From: Arthrobacter sp. Leaf337
GTDB lineage: Bacteria; Actinomycetota; Actinomycetes; Actinomycetales; Micrococcaceae
Direction of reading: 5' to 3'
DNA length: 51,706 nt
Assembly: GCF_001423745.1 (NCBI RefSeq)
Contig: NZ_LMPC01000027.1
Span: forward strand, 1-51,706
Position 1 is the first letter of the stretch, and the number at the start of each line of letters is the position of its first letter. Shown here in pieces: positions 48,349 to 51,706 of this stretch. The translations under genes were made by a program, and so were the position numbers. The notes below the pieces were generated by a model that was not told where the DNA came from, did no database searches, and was given only the letters and a program-made list of their open reading frames with translations.

Positions 48349-48687
48349 ATGGAACAAAGCACCTCCATCCTCATCAACAACTCGCCCCTAGTCGCCGAAG
48401 GAGGCTTCCACCCGGAAACCCATGCCCGGGGCCACTACACCGTGGTCAACCTGCACGCGTCGTCGTCCGTGCAGCGCGCCCTGCTCAGGTCACAGATCAG
48501 CTGCGTAGCCCTGGTGTTCGCGGCCCTCCTCCTGGCCGGTGCGTACATCCTGATCCCGCTCGCAATGGCCGTGCACTTCGCGGTTCATCCGGTCCTGCTG
48601 TCCGTCACGATCGCAGCAGCCCTCCTGACTGAGTTGGCGCTGTTGGTGACGTTCATCGTCCTGAAAACCGAAAAGCCATCGGAGTAA
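48349..48687 (+). CDS. Small two-helix membrane protein of the GT2-GH26 operon
   Basis: A 112-aa protein with a polar N-terminal 40 residues and two hydrophobic helices (about 50-75 and 80-105: CVALVFAALLLAGAYILIPLAMAV and VLLSVTIAAALLTELALLVTFIVL). It starts 2 nt after the GT2 stop and ends 3 nt before the GH26 start, so it is almost certainly co-translated. No family is recognised. Its position suggests a partner of the synthase, in the manner of small accessory subunits of polysaccharide synthases; this is inference. Confidence 0.78.
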   Translation: MEQSTSILINNSPLVAEGGFHPETHARGHYTVVNLHASSSVQRALLRSQISCVALVFAALLLAGAYILIPLAMAVHFAVHPVLLSVTIAAALLTELALLVTFIVLKTEKPSE

Positions 48688-48690
48688 CCA

Positions 48691-49836
48691 ATGGAGAAGC
48701 CCCCGATTTTCAGGAACCTTGCCCTCCTGATGTCAGTCATCGCGCTGACCACCGGCGGCCTCGCGGTCACCTTCAACGAAGCCCCGGGCAGGTTCCCGCT
48801 CCCGCCGGCGGGCCAGACCTACTTCGGCATCCAACTCGACTCCGAATTCGACGACGTGGAGGGCTACGCCGCCCGACTCGGTTCAACCCCGGCCCTCTAC
48901 GGACGCTACGTGAATTTCCCGCTGACCGCCGAGGACGAATACCTCGTCAGCAACGAGATCCAGGACCTCGCCAAGAACCGATCGTCCCTAATGCTCACCA
49001 TCGAACCAAGAAAGGACCTCAGCGTTGTGACCCCGCAGTCGCTCACGGACCTGACCCGGGCCCTGACCAACTGGAACCGTAAGGGGGTACCTGTCATGGT
49101 CCGGTTCGCACACGAAATGAACGGTTCCTGGTACCCGTGGGCCCAGCAGCCGGCAGCCTACATCGACAAGTTCCGCCAGGTCGCCGACGCCGTCCATAAA
49201 TCCCCGGCATCGGCCATGCTCTGGTCCCCCAACGAAGGCGGAGGCTACCCCTTCGAAGGCGGCCCCTACGCCGCCCGAGGCGGCACCCCGGACTTCCAGG
49301 CCCTCGACACCAACAAAGACGAAAAAGTCAACATGGACGACGACCCCTACGCCCCCTACTGGCCCGGAGACGACGCCGTGGACTGGGTCGGCCTGTCCCT
49401 GTACCACTTTGGCTATGCCTACCCCTGGGGCGAGAACACAGTCCCGGAGCCCGGCAAGCTCGCGGCCAAGATCTCCGGTATGTACAAGAACCCCGATTCA
49501 GACCAGACCGCCGTACCGGATTTCCACGCCGAATATGCTGCCGGGCACCACAAGCCGTTCGCGATCTCGGAGACAGCTGCTTTCTACAACACCTCGCGAA
49601 GCGACGGCGCCCCGGAACTGACGATCAAGGAAGCGTGGTGGAACCAACTCTTCGACCCCGACCTCCAGCAACGGTTCCCCCAACTCAAACTTGCCGTCTG
49701 GTTCGAATTCTCCAAAGAGGAAGACCAGCCCGGGAACCCCGTCATCGACTGGCGAACCACCGCAGATCCGGCCACCGGTGAAGCCTTCGCCCAGGCATTG
49801 CCCAACCGCTTCGCCATGGCGCCGCTGAAGAAATAG
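48691..49836 (+). CDS. GH26-like glycoside hydrolase, membrane-anchored or secreted
   Basis: A 381-aa protein with an N-terminal hydrophobic segment (residues 8-27, signal or anchor). The catalytic part resembles family GH26, best known as beta-mannanases. The acid/base is seen as E142 in VRFAHEMNGSWYPW, and the nucleophile as E294 in KPFAISETAAF. A loop, DTNKDEKVNMDDD at about 206-218, resembles a dockerin/EF-hand calcium site and is an insertion in the barrel. Beta-1,3-1,4-glucanase and xylanase members of GH26 also exist, so the substrate is not certain. It is the third gene of the operon with the GT2 synthase. Synthesis operons often include such a hydrolase (as in cellulose systems) to trim or release polymer. 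Confidence 0.85.
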   Translation: MEKPPIFRNLALLMSVIALTTGGLAVTFNEAPGRFPLPPAGQTYFGIQLDSEFDDVEGYAARLGSTPALYGRYVNFPLTAEDEYLVSNEIQDLAKNRSSLMLTIEPRKDLSVVTPQSLTDLTRALTNWNRKGVPVMVRFAHEMNGSWYPWAQQPAAYIDKFRQVADAVHKSPASAMLWSPNEGGGYPFEGGPYAARGGTPDFQALDTNKDEKVNMDDDPYAPYWPGDDAVDWVGLSLYHFGYAYPWGENTVPEPGKLAAKISGMYKNPDSDQTAVPDFHAEYAAGHHKPFAISETAAFYNTSRSDGAPELTIKEAWWNQLFDPDLQQRFPQLKLAVWFEFSKEEDQPGNPVIDWRTTADPATGEAFAQALPNRFAMAPLKK

Positions 49837-49848
49837 GAAGACACCCCC

Positions 49849-49967
49849 ATCGGCGGTCCTGGGAGACCGCAGCCGATCAGCCGGGTCCCTGCTGCGCATC
49901 TGATCGTTCCTGAATCATCCGGCGGCATGGCCGCCGCCGGGGCCTGCCGGGTCATGGGCCGGCAGGC
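49849..49967 (+). terminator. Two stem-loops after the GT2-GH26 operon
   Basis: First stem: ATCG plus GCGGTC (49849-49858) with GACCGC (49865-49870) and CGAT (49874-49877), with three bulged bases. Second stem: GCCTGCCGG (49942-49950) with CCGGCAGGC (49959-49967), a perfect 9-bp stem. Neither has a strong T-run. They lie between the operon and the convergent SLH gene and probably end both transcripts. The rest of the gap to 50096 is GC-rich without an open frame. Confidence 0.55.
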
Positions 49968-50096
49968 AGCAGGGCGGGCCGACGGCTGCCAGGACCAGCA
50001 TCACGCTGGAGGGCAACCGTCGGCCCCCATCCGCCCCTGCCGCCCGGCCAGAACCACGGACTTGCCGCAGCCCCGGGTGCCGCAGCCCTGGGCCGC

Positions 50097-51706
50097 TTAG
50101 TGGAGGAGACTGTCCAGGCGGAAGAGGAACGCCGCCATCGCGTCGCGGCTGATGGGCTGCAGCGGCCGGTAGGACCGCGCTCCCCCGGACTCGGTCCAGC
50201 CGGTGGAGATGCCGTTCTCGGCCAGCCAGGACATCTCCTTGTAGAACTGCTGGCCGGTGGAAACGTCGGCAAACGGTGACACCGCCGGCGGGGTGTAGTC
50301 CGGCGACCCGGCCATCCGGTAGAGGAACGCCGCCATCGCATCGCGGCTGATCGGCTGCAGCGGCCTGTAGGACCGGCTCCCGTCCGCTTCGGTCCAGCCG
50401 GTGGAGATCCGCTGTTCAGCCAGCCACGCCATCTCCTTGTAGAACTGCTGACCGGTGGACACGTCAGCAAAGGGCGATGCCGCAGGCGGCGTGTAGGCGG
50501 GCGAACCTGCCATCCGGTACAGGAACGCCGCCATGGCGTCGCGGCTGATCGGCTGCAGGGCCCGGTAACTCCGGCTCCCATCCCCTTCAGTCCATCCCGT
50601 GGAGATCTTCCGCTCCGCCAGCCAGGCCATTTCCTTGTAGAACTGCTGGCCCGTGGAAACATCCGCAAACGGCGAGGTAGCCGGCGGCTCGTAGGCGGCG
50701 GCCGTGGTCTTGAACGTGGCCGTCCATTCCGCTGCGGCATCCGAGGCCAGGACGTAGTCGGCTTTGGCGCGGGCTGTGACAGTCACCGTGCCGATTCCCG
50801 CGTGGGTCCCGGCTTCCACAGCCTGGCCACCCACCAGATAGTCAACGCCGTCTGTCGACGGCACCGTGTAGGTGTCGTCTGCAGTGCCGTCTTTGTCGGA
50901 GAAGACGACGGCGGCAGGTGTCACGGCGTAGGGGGTCGCCTTGAAAGTGGTTCTCCACTCGGCGGTAGCGCCTTCGGCCAGGACGTAGTCCGTCTTGGCT
51001 CGGGCGGCGACGGTGACCGTCCCGGTGCCGGGGTAGTCCCCTGCCCCGGTGAGGATGCCAGCCACGAGGTACTCGACACCGACCGTGGTCGGAACCGTGT
51101 ACTTATCTTCGTCGGTGCCATCCTTGTCGGTGAACACGACGGCGGCAGGAGTCACAGTGTAGGGGGTCGCCTTGAACGTGACAGACCATTCGGCTGTGAC
51201 ACCCTCAGCCAGGAAGTAATCCGCCTTCGCCCGAGCCTTCACTGTGACGGTCCCCGACCCCGGATGCGTTCCGGCTTCAACTTCGGTGTCGCCGAGCAGG
51301 TACGCAACGCCCTCGGTGGCCGGAACTGTATAGCTGTCCTCGGCGGTGCCGTTCCTGTCCGTGAACACGACAGCGGCAGGCGTCACCGCATACGGAGTCG
51401 CTTTGAAGGTGAAGGACCACTCCGCGGTCGCGCCCTCGGCCAGGACGAAATCCGCCTTGGCCCGCGCCTTCACAGTGACTGTCCCGGATCCCTGGTGCGT
51501 TCCTGCTTCGACGACGGTGTCCCCGAGGAGGTATTCGATGCCTTCCATCGACGGAACCGCGTAGGTATCCTCGGCGGTGCCGTCCTTATCGACAAATACG
51601 ACGGCGGCGGGAGTCGCCGAATAGGGCGTCGCCTTGAAGGTAGTGCTCCACTCGGCAGCCGCGCCTTCGGCCAGGACGTAATCGGCCTTTGCCCGAGCCT
51701 TGACTT
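50097..51706 (-). CDS. Surface protein with 77-residue repeats and three C-terminal SLH-like repeats (5' end outside window)
   Basis: The frame is open from the SLH stop at 50097 to the window edge, so only the C-terminal 536 residues are seen. Units of 77 residues (231 bp) repeat at least five times: each has ATPYAVTPAAVVFTDKDGT, a YTVP.T.GVEYLL strand and GTVTVKARAKADYVLAEGATAEW. They look like a family of small beta domains common in SLH proteins. Then come three SLH-type repeats (FADVSTGQQFYKEMAWLAERKISTGW and two more) ending MAAFLFRLDSLLH. A wall-attached protein is likely. The start, signal peptide and number of repeats cannot be judged. Confidence 0.85.
   Translation of the reverse strand, partial: VKARAKADYVLAEGAAAEWSTTFKATPYSATPAAVVFVDKDGTAEDTYAVPSMEGIEYLLGDTVVEAGTHQGSGTVTVKARAKADFVLAEGATAEWSFTFKATPYAVTPAAVVFTDRNGTAEDSYTVPATEGVAYLLGDTEVEAGTHPGSGTVTVKARAKADYFLAEGVTAEWSVTFKATPYTVTPAAVVFTDKDGTDEDKYTVPTTVGVEYLVAGILTGAGDYPGTGTVTVAARAKTDYVLAEGATAEWRTTFKATPYAVTPAAVVFSDKDGTADDTYTVPSTDGVDYLVGGQAVEAGTHAGIGTVTVTARAKADYVLASDAAAEWTATFKTTAAAYEPPATSPFADVSTGQQFYKEMAWLAERKISTGWTEGDGSRSYRALQPISRDAMAAFLYRMAGSPAYTPPAASPFADVSTGQQFYKEMAWLAEQRISTGWTEADGSRSYRPLQPISRDAMAAFLYRMAGSPDYTPPAVSPFADVSTGQQFYKEMSWLAENGISTGWTESGGARSYRPLQPISRDAMAAFLFRLDSLLH

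Overview
The window is high-GC DNA with dense genes on both strands, G-rich Shine-Dalgarno sites and frequent GTG/TTG starts. Together with GAF-ANTAR regulators, an EspI-like ParA ATPase, DUF6919, DUF2079 and many degenerate SLH repeats, this points to an actinobacterium, most likely Micrococcaceae (Arthrobacter/Pseudarthrobacter-like). That placement is inferred from gene content and style, not from a marker gene. No rRNA, tRNA, CRISPR array, insertion sequence or phage module was seen.

Layout. 1-6.4 kb: a Tat-exported PhoX-type phosphatase bracketed by two sets of 32-bp-period repeats, menC, a palindrome-rich gap, a PAP2 membrane phosphatase and a secreted GH25-like protein. 6.4-17.8 kb: metabolism and regulation, namely an aminotransferase, a SARP-type regulator fused to a degenerate receiver, an AhpD-like protein, a TetR/flavoprotein divergent pair, a GH13 alpha-glucosidase operon, a zinc metallopeptidase, a DHFR-family protein and an MFS transporter. 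18-22.6 kb: two secreted SLH-repeat proteins flanking a DUF2079 membrane protein. 22.7-29 kb: two GAF-ANTAR proteins, an NAD(P)-binding protein, an EspI-like ATPase, a TetR gene with a double operator, a zinc ribbon and a MarR gene.

29-42.7 kb is a surface-protein region. It holds a 1514-aa repeat protein with C-terminal SLH repeats, an O-antigen-ligase-like membrane protein with a tetratricopeptide-like tail, a 1513-aa protein with N-terminal SLH repeats and C-terminal RCC1 propeller repeats, and two proteins with SipW-type (TasA/CalY-like) signal peptides. 42.8-46.4 kb has a possible gene remnant, an orphan OmpR-type response regulator, four very small genes, a secreted protein and a DUF6919 protein.

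46.5-49.9 kb is the most interesting part. A structured 5' leader has a predicted pseudoknot and mutually exclusive terminator/alternative hairpins. It precedes a compact three-gene operon: an Egghead/Bre-3-like GT2 synthase (the eukaryotic relatives are beta-1,4-mannosyltransferases), a small two-helix membrane protein, and a GH26 (beta-mannanase family) hydrolase. This looks like a synthase-plus-hydrolase exopolysaccharide system, possibly a beta-mannan-type polymer, under riboswitch-like control. The window ends inside another SLH protein built of 77-residue repeats. Overall, much of the window seems devoted to the cell surface: five SLH proteins, two SipW-type exported proteins, a polymerase/ligase and the GT2-GH26 operon.
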